Assembly: GCA_945902215.1 (NCBI GenBank)
Contig: CAMDML010000016.1
Span: 1 to 50,230, forward strand
DNA length: 50,230 bases
Reading direction: 5' to 3'
DNA from: Klebsiella pneumoniae
Lineage (GTDB): Bacteria > Pseudomonadota > Gammaproteobacteria > Pseudomonadales > Pseudohongiellaceae
The notes under the pieces are model-generated. The model ran no database searches, was not told the origin of the DNA, and saw only the letters and a list, made by a program, of their open reading frames with translations. The translations under genes and the position numbers were made by a program. This document shows positions 16,786-24,447 of this stretch, one piece after another. Within the stretch, counting starts at the first letter, position 1. The number at the start of each line of letters is the position of its first letter.

Positions 16786-17382
16786 TTATTGCTGCGGCAT
16801 GTCACCCTGGGGCCGGTACCAGAACTGCGCATGGCAGCCCTCGCAGGCATCATTGATTTGCGCACCCCATTCGGTCAGGCCCATCACGTCGCGGAGTTCA
16901 ATTGCCTGTAGCGTAAGCCGCGTGGATTCTTGCAATTCCTGCACGTAGCGCAGCCATACCTGCGGATCATCAGCCACGCGCTGCGCGATTTCCTCCGGCG
17001 TAAACTGAAACGCAGGCGCTCCGGCCACGGCAAAGCCCCCAACCACTTCCCGCCCCGGCACCATCAAGGCATTGCCACCTTCAATCAGCGCAATCGCACT
17101 CGCCCGCAAGCGGGTCCAGTCCTCATCGGTTTGTGGCAGCGTTTCTGTGGCTCCTTCTGAGGTGACGACATAACTCACAGAGTTCCACAACGCCTGAGCG
17201 TTTGGGACGATCATGGTAGTCATTAGGTCTTTGATGGAGTTGGTGGTGTCGTAGGGTGGTGCTTCAACCACGACTGGAGCAGGCGCGGGAGCCTGAGGCA
17301 CAGGAGCCGCTTCTTGGGGCGCGGGTGTGCAAGCGGACAACAACAGGAAACAGGCAAGCATCTGCAACAGGCGGGTCGACAT
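16786..17382 (-). CDS. Cytochrome-type lipoprotein with C-terminal CEGCH heme motif
   Basis: 198 aa from the ATG at 17382, which gives a lipoprotein signal with lipobox LSAC (Cys18). Residues 19-43 are a Pro/Ala-rich tether. The rest is mostly helical (MIVPNAQALWNSVSYVV, WTRLRASAIALIEGGNALM, WLRYVQELQESTRLTLQAI). It ends in a single CEGCH motif (180-184) close to the C-terminus, the arrangement of cytochrome c' / c556 four-helix proteins. Those bind gases or pass electrons; which applies here is unknown. It is convergent with the diheme cytochrome gene. Confidence 0.8.
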   Translation of the reverse strand: MSTRLLQMLACFLLLSACTPAPQEAAPVPQAPAPAPVVVEAPPYDTTNSIKDLMTTMIVPNAQALWNSVSYVVTSEGATETLPQTDEDWTRLRASAIALIEGGNALMVPGREVVGGFAVAGAPAFQFTPEEIAQRVADDPQVWLRYVQELQESTRLTLQAIELRDVMGLTEWGAQINDACEGCHAQFWYRPQGDMPQQ

Positions 17383-17512
17383 CACGGGAAAACTCTTGGA
17401 ATGGATGAGTGCTAATCTAATAAGCAAAGGTAACAAAAAACAGGCGATATTTCGATTTCACTACTATGTTGCGGACAGTATCAACTCCAGAACCTTAAAA
17501 GTCTGGAATCCG

Positions 17513-17544
17513 TCAATTCAATTGAGTTATCATCCGCTGATAAC
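17513..17544. promoter_or_regulatory. Operator-like dyads upstream of the toxin-antitoxin genes
   Basis: A perfect dyad GTTATCA-TCCGC-TGATAAC (17526-17544) ends 16 nt before the ATG at 17561. It abuts a second one, TCAATT-C-AATTGA (17513-17525). Their position over the expected promoter fits autorepression by the HTH antitoxin, as is usual for such operons. Binding is inferred. Confidence 0.55.
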
Positions 17545-17560
17545 AGGGCAAGGATGCCTA

Positions 17561-17935
17561 ATGCCGAATTTGACCAATTATCATCAGGGCTTGAACTATC
17601 TTTTGGATTTGAATGGCGAGACCTTCGTTTTGGGGAACGGCTATTGGTCGCTGATCGAAGCACGGACAGTACCGCCGACAGCTAACACACCTCATGGAAT
17701 CAAGTACTCTCTGACACTCCATGATCGCAACAATCGACGAATATTGGGCTACGACAACGCCAATGGAATCCGTTACGGCAAAAACCGCTTTAATGCTACG
17801 AGAAGAGTCTGGGACCACAGGCACCGCAGAAACAGAGTCGAACCTTACGTATTCAGGAATGCCAACCAGTTGCTGGCTGACTTCTGGCAGGATATCTGCA
17901 CACTGATTGAGGAAAACCCGGGATACAGTCAATGA
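17561..17935 (+). CDS. tumE: TumE-type (DUF6516) toxin of a type II toxin-antitoxin pair
   Basis: 124 aa from the ATG at 17561, with AGGA 6 nt upstream; the frame is open further upstream but is non-coding in character. The signature of the DUF6516/TumE family is visible: a GNGYWSLIEA segment, HGIKYSLTLHDRNNRRILGYDNAN, and WDHRHRRNRVEPY followed by LLADFWQDI. TumE is the toxin of TumE-TumA modules first noted as cargo of Tn3 transposons; its target is not known to me. The downstream gene overlaps by ATGA, toxin first. The region is AT-richer than its surroundings, suggesting lateral acquisition, but no transposase is present. Confidence 0.8.
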   Translation: MPNLTNYHQGLNYLLDLNGETFVLGNGYWSLIEARTVPPTANTPHGIKYSLTLHDRNNRRILGYDNANGIRYGKNRFNATRRVWDHRHRRNRVEPYVFRNANQLLADFWQDICTLIEENPGYSQ

Positions 17936-18300
17936 CAACCAAGATCATGAATATTGGCATCATCTCCAAAGATGAATACATCAAGCGTACCTTTGCGATC
18001 GTTCAAGGGAAGTACAAGCCGCGCAAGGACGAACCCAAAATCTGGTTCGAATCGCTGAAATCCATGGCACAAGTCCTGAGTGACGAGAACCGCGAACTCC
18101 TGCGACTGATTGTCGAACACAAACCACAATCGCTTGCTGAATTGGAAAAATTGACTGCACGAAAGAAGTCGAATCTTTCCCGCACTTTGAAAACTCTGGA
18201 ACGAGTTGGCATCGTGGATCTGCCCAAGGAGGGAGGGAGGATGGCGCCAGTAGTGAAGGTTACAGATTTTCGGGTGGAGTTTGGGTTGGGGTCTATCTAG
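17932..18300 (+). CDS. tumA: TumA-type HTH antitoxin
   Basis: 122 aa; the start ATG overlaps the toxin stop (ATGA). The N-terminal half matches the antitoxin/HVO_A0114-like family (FAIVQGKYKPRKDEPKIWF, SLKSMAQVLSDENRELLRLI). It is followed by a winged helix-turn-helix of MarR/ArsR character (SLAELEKLTARKKSNLSRTLKTLERVGIVDL) and a short beta wing. It should neutralise the toxin and repress the operon through the dyads upstream. A second in-frame ATG (17947) is a possible shorter start. The gene ends 69 nt before the tRNA-Arg genes. Confidence 0.8.
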   Translation: MTTKIMNIGIISKDEYIKRTFAIVQGKYKPRKDEPKIWFESLKSMAQVLSDENRELLRLIVEHKPQSLAELEKLTARKKSNLSRTLKTLERVGIVDLPKEGGRMAPVVKVTDFRVEFGLGSI

Positions 18301-18369
18301 AGTTCGCCGGGAAAAACTTGGATTTACTCGACAGCGGTACCGTTTAATTCGAGGAACAGCATCTTGAAT

Positions 18370-18446
18370 TGGTGCGCCCGGAGGGACTCGAACCCCCGAC
18401 CAACTGGTTCGAAGCCAGTTACTCTATCCAGCTGAGCTACGAGCGC
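18370..18446 (-). tRNA. tRNA-Arg (anticodon UCG), CCA encoded
   Basis: 77 nt on the minus strand. The acceptor arms GCGCTCG and CGGGCGC pair with one G-T wobble, then discriminator A and CCA. The D-arm has AGCTCAGCTGGATAGAGT. The anticodon stem ACTGG/CCAGT encloses loop CTTCGAA (anticodon TCG, reading CGA and by wobble CGG). The T-loop is GTTCGAGTC. Confidence 0.93.
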
Positions 18447-18467
18447 GGAAAGTGATATGAGATGTAA

Positions 18468-18544
18468 TGGTGCGCCTGAGGGGAATCGAACCTCTGACCT
18501 TTGCCTTCGGAGGGCAACACTCTATCCAACTGAGCTACAGGCGC
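18468..18544 (-). tRNA. tRNA-Arg (anticodon CCG), CCA encoded
   Basis: 77 nt on the minus strand, 21 nt upstream of the other tRNA-Arg. Acceptor arms are GCGCCTG and CAGGCGC, then A and CCA. Anticodon stem TTGCC/GGCAA encloses loop CTCCGAA (anticodon CCG, reading CGG). The D-arm AGCTCAGTTGGATAGAG and T-loop GTTCGATTC are normal. The two genes probably form one transcript starting right of 18544. Confidence 0.95.
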
Positions 18545-18661
18545 TGAAAACGGTGTGGTGAACAGGGTGGCATGATACCCAAAAGGATGGGGTTTTGCAT
18601 GGCCAGTGCAGGTTGATGGGCGTAGAATCGCGCGCTTCCCAGCCTGCCCTTGCCCGCCATC

Positions 18662-19951
18662 ATGTCGGATTCCGCACCAATCTCCGATGCTCCTGCTTCA
18701 GGCGGCCGGCGCTTGCCGCGCGGGTTTTCTGCGTTTGAATCCATTCCTTTCCGCTGGCTGATCGGCAGTATGCTGACCTTCTTCCTGCCGATGCAGGGTC
18801 AGCACGTGGTGCGTGCGCTGCTGGCCTGGCAATTGACGAACAGTGAACTCGCTCTGGCGTATGTGAACCTCGCTGTTGCAGTGCCGATGATGCTGGGTTC
18901 ACTGGTGGCCGGCGCGTTGATTGATCGTGTCGAGCGGCGGCGGCTTGTGATCGTTGCGCAGCTCATCATCATGGCCAATGACTTGCTGATACTCGGCCTG
19001 CTGCTGGCTGGCATGCTGCAGTTCTGGCACATGTTGGTTACCGCGTTTTTCCTTGGGGTGTTGTATCCCTTCGTTATGCCCACGCGTACCACCATGATCT
19101 ATGGTCTGGTCGGGCCCGAAAAACTCGGTAATGCAATCGCACTGCAAGCGGCGGCACTGAATATCGGGCGCATCCTCGGCCCGGCCCTGGCTGGCGCGCT
19201 GATCCCGTTCATCACTATAGTAGGTGCCTATGTCATGGCGCTCGCCTTGTATGCGCTTTCCACCTTCGCGATGCTGAAGTTGCCGCGCTCTTTTCCAGAG
19301 CACAAGCCCAACAAATCATTGATCAAGGACATCGCATATTCCTTCACGTATGTGGCAAAGCACCGCGACATCCTGCTGTGCCTGCTGTTCGGCATATTTC
19401 CCTTGCTATTGTTGCTGCCACTGATGAGTCTGATGGTCGTGTTCGCGGAACAGGTGTGGCACGTGGGCGAAACCGGTTTTGGCATACTGATGGCGACCGT
19501 TGGTTTCGGCGGCATCACAGGCTCGCTGATAGTGGCAAGAATGGGTGATCACAAGCGGCGCGCGCGGCTGATGATGATTGCAGCATTCATGTTTGGCATC
19601 GCATTGGCCGGCTTCAGCTTGAGCCCGTATTTCATATTGGCACTGATGTTATTGTTCGCAGCTGACATGTTCTTCAACATCAACCAGACGCTGAATAGCA
19701 CCTTGGTGCAGCAGCTGGCTCACGATGAGGTGCGCGGACGCATGTCGAGTCTGGTGATGGTGTCAATGGGTCTGACGCCGCTCGGTGTGTTGCCGATTGC
19801 CTTCGCTGCCGAACGGTATGGTATTTCGCATACGCTTTTTGTGGGCTGTTTGATCCTGCTCGCAATTGTGCTGGCCTTTTACTTATGCAGTCCAACACTG
19901 CGCGGACTTGACGCGCGCTTGACGGCACAACGCTTGCGAATGCAGCCATGA
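18662..19951 (+). CDS. MFS transporter (first of exporter/ThDP operon)
   Basis: 429 aa from the ATG at 18662; a TTG four codons upstream is a less likely start. Twelve membrane segments are expected. The loop after TM2 reads GALIDRVERRRLV, the MFS motif A (GxLxDRxxRR). Further features are NAIALQAAALNIGRILGPALAGALI and the second-half motif ARMGDHKRRARL. The whole resembles the MFS_3 / enterobactin-exporter-like group. It is the first gene of a tightly packed operon; its stop overlaps the start of a second MFS gene (ATGA). Substrate unknown; export is inferred from the family. Confidence 0.87.
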   Translation: MSDSAPISDAPASGGRRLPRGFSAFESIPFRWLIGSMLTFFLPMQGQHVVRALLAWQLTNSELALAYVNLAVAVPMMLGSLVAGALIDRVERRRLVIVAQLIIMANDLLILGLLLAGMLQFWHMLVTAFFLGVLYPFVMPTRTTMIYGLVGPEKLGNAIALQAAALNIGRILGPALAGALIPFITIVGAYVMALALYALSTFAMLKLPRSFPEHKPNKSLIKDIAYSFTYVAKHRDILLCLLFGIFPLLLLLPLMSLMVVFAEQVWHVGETGFGILMATVGFGGITGSLIVARMGDHKRRARLMMIAAFMFGIALAGFSLSPYFILALMLLFAADMFFNINQTLNSTLVQQLAHDEVRGRMSSLVMVSMGLTPLGVLPIAFAAERYGISHTLFVGCLILLAIVLAFYLCSPTLRGLDARLTAQRLRMQP

Positions 19952-21564
19952 CGCAAACCCCCGCTTCCCAACCCGCTTCGCCTTGGGCTGCTCTGAGAAA
20001 CAGCACTTTCCGCTGGCTGTGGCTGGCAATGCTGGTTTCCAACGTTGGTTCGTGGATGCACGAAGTCGGCGCCGGTTGGTTGATGACTACGCTGACCACC
20101 TCGCCAGTGATGGTGGCGCTGATGCAAACGGCCACCTCGCTGCCCGCATTCTTCATCCTGCTGCCATCGGGCGCACTGTCCGACATTGTTGATCGTCGCA
20201 AATATCTGATCACGGCCAACATCGGCCGGCTCGTGGTCGCCGTCGCCATTGCCGGGCTGACACTGACGGGCATGATCAGCCAATGGTCACTGCTGATCTT
20301 CACGCTGTTTCTCGGTATCAACATCGCAATGATCATGCCCACATGGCAAGCGATCATACCGGAAGTGGTGCAGCGTGCGGATCTGCAGGGTGCCGTGGGC
20401 CTCAACACTCTTGGCATGAACATTTCGCGCGTCCTGGGCTCGCTGATCGCTGGGGCCATCATCGCCATTTCCGGCAGTGGTGCCGTATTCGTCTGCAACG
20501 CGGTGAGTTTGCTCTTCATCATCACCGTGCTGGCGAAATGGAAGCGCGTGCAACCGGAATCACCGTTACCACCAGAACGGTTCTGGCCGGCGGTGCTGAC
20601 CGGGTTGCGCTTCGTGCGTCATTCGCCCGCCTTGCAGGCAACCATCTACCGCAGTATCGGCTTTTACTTTTTCGCCAGTGTGATGTGGGCCTTGCTGCCA
20701 CTGATTGCGCGCGATCTGCTCGAAGGCGACGAACGCACCTATAGCTATTTGTTTGCCGCGATCAGCATCGGCGCCATTGGCAGCGCCTTTCTGCTGCCAA
20801 CCCTGCGCCGTTACATGACCAACGACCAGTTGCTCACGCGCGCTGGTCTGGTGTTCGCAGCCGGGATCAGCACCACTGCCACGGTACACAACCACGCGGC
20901 GGCCATGCTGGCGTTGTGCGTATGTGGCGCGGCATGGATCACGGTGATGACCGGCGCGCAGATGTCGGCGCAAACCGCGCTGCCCAACTGGGTGAAGTCA
21001 CGCGGCATCGCGATTTTCCAGACCTTCTTTATGGGCTCGCTGGCCATCGGGCCAGTGGTGTGGGGCAGTGTGGCCGAAGTCACCGACCTGCCCTCTTCAA
21101 TGCTGATCGCCGCCGCTTGTCTCGCGGTTGCCAGTCTGTACACGCGCCGCTGGCCGCTGAGTGGCAACGAGCAACTCGACCACACGCCGTCGAAACACTG
21201 GGAAGCCCCACAGCCAAAACTGGCGATAGCGCCGCATCAGGGACCGGTGATGATCGCGATCCGCTACGAACCGGAACCCGCGCAACGCGCGCAGTTCCTG
21301 CATGAAATCCACTTGCTTGGTAAAGCGCGCCAGCGTGATGGCGCAACCTTTTGGGAAATCTTCGAAGATGCGACGAAACCTGGTTCGTTTCTCGAAACCT
21401 ACGTGGTCAATACCTGGCTTGATCATTTGCGACAGCATGAGAGAATCAGCAAGCAGGACGCGCTGGTGCAAGCAAGAATAAAAGTGCTGCTGCAACCGGG
21501 CACTGCCCCGGTAGTCACCCAGTTCGTCAAACCCGCTCCACCAACCCCTTTTTCTGGATCCTGA
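19948..21564 (+). CDS. MFS_3-type transporter with C-terminal soluble domain
   Basis: 538 aa, longer than a usual MFS protein. Residues 1-400 carry twelve membrane segments with motif A as GALSDIVDRRKYLI, WLWLAMLVSNVGSWMHEVGAGWLM at the start, and LNTLGMNISRVLGSLIAGAII. Residues about 430-520 form a soluble domain (VMIAIRYEPEPAQRAQFLHEI, WEIFEDATKPGSFLETYVV, WLDHLRQHERI). It looks like a ferredoxin-like alpha/beta barrel similar to antibiotic-monooxygenase folds. This architecture is known for the PF05977 family. It overlaps the upstream MFS gene and ends 1 nt before the ThDP enzyme. Two adjacent exporters could be paralogues with different substrates or act together. Confidence 0.87.
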   Translation: MTQTPASQPASPWAALRNSTFRWLWLAMLVSNVGSWMHEVGAGWLMTTLTTSPVMVALMQTATSLPAFFILLPSGALSDIVDRRKYLITANIGRLVVAVAIAGLTLTGMISQWSLLIFTLFLGINIAMIMPTWQAIIPEVVQRADLQGAVGLNTLGMNISRVLGSLIAGAIIAISGSGAVFVCNAVSLLFIITVLAKWKRVQPESPLPPERFWPAVLTGLRFVRHSPALQATIYRSIGFYFFASVMWALLPLIARDLLEGDERTYSYLFAAISIGAIGSAFLLPTLRRYMTNDQLLTRAGLVFAAGISTTATVHNHAAAMLALCVCGAAWITVMTGAQMSAQTALPNWVKSRGIAIFQTFFMGSLAIGPVVWGSVAEVTDLPSSMLIAAACLAVASLYTRRWPLSGNEQLDHTPSKHWEAPQPKLAIAPHQGPVMIAIRYEPEPAQRAQFLHEIHLLGKARQRDGATFWEIFEDATKPGSFLETYVVNTWLDHLRQHERISKQDALVQARIKVLLQPGTAPVVTQFVKPAPPTPFSGS

Positions 21565-21565
21565 C

Positions 21566-23278
21566 ATGAGCGCTCCTACGCACGCCGTTGCCAGCAACTA
21601 CCTGCAGGCCCTACTCGACCGTGGCATTGAATACGTCTTTGCCAATGCGGGTACTGACACTGCGCCAATCATCGAAGCGCTGGTCGCCGCGCAGAAAGCC
21701 GGAATAAAAACCCCGCAGTTCCTGACAGTGCCGCACGAGAATGTCGCCATCTCCATGGCGCACGGCTATTTTCTTGCCACCGGCAAACCCGCGGCAGTCA
21801 TGGTGCACGTGACAGTGGGTACTGCGAACGCCTTGTGCGGGTTGATGAACGCCGCACGTGATCAAGCCCCGATTCTGTTAACTGCCGGCCGTACGCCAAG
21901 CACCGAAACCGGCCACATCGGTTCACGCAATGCCAGTATCCACTGGGGTCAGGACAGCTTCGACCAGGGCGGCATCGTGCGCGAATGGGTGAAGTGGGAC
22001 TATGAATTGCGCCCCGGCCAGCCGCCGGATGAAATCGTCGGGCGCGCACTCGACATCGCGATGAGCGAGCCTAAGGGTCCGGTGTATCTGTGCATGCCAC
22101 GCGAAGTGCTCGGTGATCTGACCGACAAGCAAACTCCCGCGCCGCGTGAGCGCCAACTGGGTTCGCTACCTTCCACGCCTTCCGCTGCCGGCATTGAGCA
22201 AGCGGCACAATGGTTAGCCGCAGCCGAATTTCCGCTCGTGATCAGTTCCAGCACCGGGCGCGATCCGCAGAACGTGCACCGTCTGGCGCGAATCGCCGAA
22301 CAATATGGCATCGGTGTAGCCATGCCTGGTGAGCCGGGTGCGCGTGAACTGAATATTCCGACAACGCATCCGATGTTCGTGGGTGTGCATCCCGCCGAAG
22401 CCATCGCGAAAGCAGATGTTATCGTCGCCATCGACTGCGAAGTACCGTGGTGGCCGAGCAAGGTCAGCCCCAAAGCCGGCGCCAAAATCATTCACATCGC
22501 ACCCGATCCTTTCTTTACCCGCTATCCAGTGCGCGGTTTTCCGGTAGATCTGGCGCTGGCCGGTTCCTCGTCAATCGCTCTCGAAATGCTGGAAAACGCA
22601 CTGAAAAGCGCCAGTGCCGGCAAAGCGGCACAGATCAGCAAACGCCAGCAGACTTTCCGTGCGATTTCCGCCGAGCGCAACGTCAAGCAAATGAACCTTG
22701 TGCAGAGCGTTGCCAAGCGCACGCCATTGCATCCGGCCTGGATTGCACATTGTGTAAACCAGGTGGTGAACAAGGACACGATCATCGTCAATGAAATGGG
22801 CGTACCGCTCGACTTTCTTGCGCTGAGCGAACCGCGCTCGTATCTCTCGAGCAGTCTCGCAGGCGGACTTGGTTTCGGACTCGGCTGCGCTGTTGGTGCC
22901 AAGCTGGGTAGACCCGCCAAGAACGTGATTCTGATGGTGGGTGATGGTTCCTACATGTTCGGTTGCCCGACCGCTGCTCATCATGTGGCGCGCATGTACA
23001 ACCTGGCCACCACTACCTTGGTAATGAACAACGCTCGCTGGAATGCCGTGCATCGCTCCACCCTCGGCATGTATCCAGACGGACTTGCGTCGAAGGAAAC
23101 AATAATGCCGCTGGTGTCTCTCGGCGACTCACCGGAGTATCAGGACATCATGAAAGCGTGCGGCGGCTATGGCGAGAAGGTGTCAGACCCCACTGAACTA
23201 GCCGGCGCACTGCAGCGTTGTCTGGAAGCAAACGCCAAGGGTCAGTCCGCGCTGTTGAATCTGATCACGAGTGACTGA
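21566..23278 (+). CDS. Thiamine pyrophosphate-dependent enzyme (acetolactate synthase-like)
   Basis: 570 aa with the three-domain layout of the ThDP family. The N-terminal Pyr domain has the catalytic Glu in VPHENVAISMAHGY. The middle domain has ADVIVAIDCEVPWWP. The PP domain has the cofactor motif VGDGSYMFGCPT ending in VMNNARW (GDGS...NN, Mg/ThDP binding). It belongs to the acetolactate synthase / benzoylformate decarboxylase / glyoxylate carboligase group. The substrate is not evident, and no regulatory small subunit gene is adjacent, which argues against classical IlvB. It sits between two MFS exporters and a LysE exporter with 1-2 nt gaps, so its product may be exported; this is inference. 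Confidence 0.87.
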   Translation: MSAPTHAVASNYLQALLDRGIEYVFANAGTDTAPIIEALVAAQKAGIKTPQFLTVPHENVAISMAHGYFLATGKPAAVMVHVTVGTANALCGLMNAARDQAPILLTAGRTPSTETGHIGSRNASIHWGQDSFDQGGIVREWVKWDYELRPGQPPDEIVGRALDIAMSEPKGPVYLCMPREVLGDLTDKQTPAPRERQLGSLPSTPSAAGIEQAAQWLAAAEFPLVISSSTGRDPQNVHRLARIAEQYGIGVAMPGEPGARELNIPTTHPMFVGVHPAEAIAKADVIVAIDCEVPWWPSKVSPKAGAKIIHIAPDPFFTRYPVRGFPVDLALAGSSSIALEMLENALKSASAGKAAQISKRQQTFRAISAERNVKQMNLVQSVAKRTPLHPAWIAHCVNQVVNKDTIIVNEMGVPLDFLALSEPRSYLSSSLAGGLGFGLGCAVGAKLGRPAKNVILMVGDGSYMFGCPTAAHHVARMYNLATTTLVMNNARWNAVHRSTLGMYPDGLASKETIMPLVSLGDSPEYQDIMKACGGYGEKVSDPTELAGALQRCLEANAKGQSALLNLITSD

Positions 23279-23280
23279 AC

Positions 23281-23904
23281 GTGACGCCGGAAGTGCTGTT
23301 CACTTTCATCTTTGCCTCCACAGTGTTGGCGTTCGTGCCGGGGCCCGATAATCTTTTTGTGCTGATGCAGTCAGCGCTGCATGGTCGCCGTGCCGGTGTA
23401 CTCATCACGCTGGGTTTGTGCACGGGCTTGCTTGTCCACACAACGTTAGTAACGCTCGGCATCGCCGCGCTCATCATGGTTAGTGCCACCGCGTTTCTGA
23501 TGCTGAAACTCATCGGTGCCGCGTATCTGGTGTATCTCGCCGTGCAGGCATTCCGTGCCGCTGCCAGTGTCGCTAAAAGTGAGCACGCGCCTGCGCTCAC
23601 CGCCCGCCAGTACTACCTGCGCGGCATCCTGATGAACCTGTCCAATCCCAAGGTTGCGATCTTTTTCTTGGCCTTTCTGCCCCAGTTCGCCCGCCCGGAA
23701 GCCGGCTCCATTACGGTGCAACTCCTTGTTCTTGGAGCACTTTTTATCATTGTGACGCTACTGGCGTTCTGCTTGATAGCGTTTATGGCAGGCTGGCTGG
23801 CAATCTGGCTGAAGGGCTCGACCAAAGCCCAAAGCATCCTTAACAGGTTGACTGCATTGGTATTTTTGGGCCTCGCTGCCAGGCTGGCTTTCAGCTCCCG
23901 CTAG
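23281..23904 (+). CDS. LysE/RhtB-family exporter
   Basis: 207 aa with a GTG start 2 nt after the preceding stop. Six membrane segments are expected. The N-terminal FVPGPDNLFVLMQSALHGRRAG is the LysE/RhtB signature (PGPxNLxV), and LKLIGAAYLVYLAVQAFR and MNLSNPKVAIFFLAFLPQF are also characteristic. Family members export amino acids and derivatives such as homoserine lactone. It is the last gene of the four-gene operon; the 3' side is a 221-nt gap. Confidence 0.92.
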   Translation: MTPEVLFTFIFASTVLAFVPGPDNLFVLMQSALHGRRAGVLITLGLCTGLLVHTTLVTLGIAALIMVSATAFLMLKLIGAAYLVYLAVQAFRAAASVAKSEHAPALTARQYYLRGILMNLSNPKVAIFFLAFLPQFARPEAGSITVQLLVLGALFIIVTLLAFCLIAFMAGWLAIWLKGSTKAQSILNRLTALVFLGLAARLAFSSR

Positions 23905-24009
23905 CCCTTTTCTCCCGCCTCAGGCTGTGTCTCTGTGCCTATAGCTGGCACACGCACTTTCGCCCATAAAAAGACCCCGTCAAGACATGAAATACACCCG
24001 GGGAGTCAC

Positions 24010-24015
24010 TATAAT
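24010..24015 (+). promoter_or_regulatory. Consensus -10 TATAAT upstream of the 67-aa gene
   Basis: A perfect TATAAT occurs 110 nt before the ATG at 24126, implying a leader of about 100 nt. No good -35 is seen 17 nt upstream. The leader contains a TCGTT-AAT-AACGA dyad (24065-24077). Confidence 0.45.
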
Positions 24016-24125
24016 CACCGTCCGCGTTTTGATCAGCCTGAGGGGCGACACGCGGGACGAAGGCTCGTTAATAACGACAAAAGCAAATCTACAAATCAGT
24101 CAGAGACTTAAGGATCACTATCTAT

Positions 24126-24329
24126 ATGGCAACTCCTAAAACTCAGAAAAGCAAGCCGGTCGTAACTCCGACTGCAGATTTCTCCGCTCTTTCGATTGAA
24201 CTACAGACTGCACGCTTCCTCGCTTCCGGCGGTAAGGTCCAACAGATCGCGCTGGGCGTAAGCGGCCAGGTTGCTACATCCGGCCCGCGTCATATCACAT
24301 TGGGCAAGCGTCACCTGCAAGCCCAATAA
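24126..24329 (+). CDS. Unrecognised 67-aa protein
   Basis: I do not recognise this protein. AAGGA lies 10-12 nt before the ATG. The product is basic at the N-terminus (MATPKTQKSKPV), then TADFSALSIELQTARFLASGGKVQQIALGVSG, and a basic C-terminus (RHITLGKRHLQAQ). It has no signal peptide, membrane segment or Cys. Coding is supported by an own promoter-like TATAAT, a ribosome-binding site, no shift in composition and a strong terminator just after it. It could bind nucleic acid or a protein partner, judged only from charge. It stands alone before the nnrD-purA block. Confidence 0.75.
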   Translation: MATPKTQKSKPVVTPTADFSALSIELQTARFLASGGKVQQIALGVSGQVATSGPRHITLGKRHLQAQ

Positions 24330-24364
24330 ACACACACCGATTTTTTGCTGCAATGCTGCTTTGG

Positions 24365-24393
24365 ACCCTGCCCTCCGGTGGGGTTCGTTTTAT
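24365..24393 (+). terminator. Rho-independent terminator of the 67-aa gene
   Basis: Arms ACCCTGCC and GGTGGGGT (8 pairs, two of them G-T) close a CTCC loop and are followed by TCGTTTTAT. It starts 35 nt after the stop codon. Confidence 0.65.
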
Positions 24394-24447
24394 CTGGGAC
24401 CCCGGTTTTTCTGGATTAATTCTACCCGCCGCTCGTAATTTGCAGCC

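Noticed and set aside
18370-18544. attL/attR pair of an integrated element at the tRNA genes
   Set aside because: Both tRNAs are complete and share only normal tRNA similarity. I found no partial copy of a tRNA end elsewhere in the window and no integrase.
21566-23278. Acetolactate synthase IlvB
   Set aside because: The ThDP motifs fit the superfamily, but there is no adjacent IlvN/IlvH subunit or ilv gene, so the specific name is not supported.
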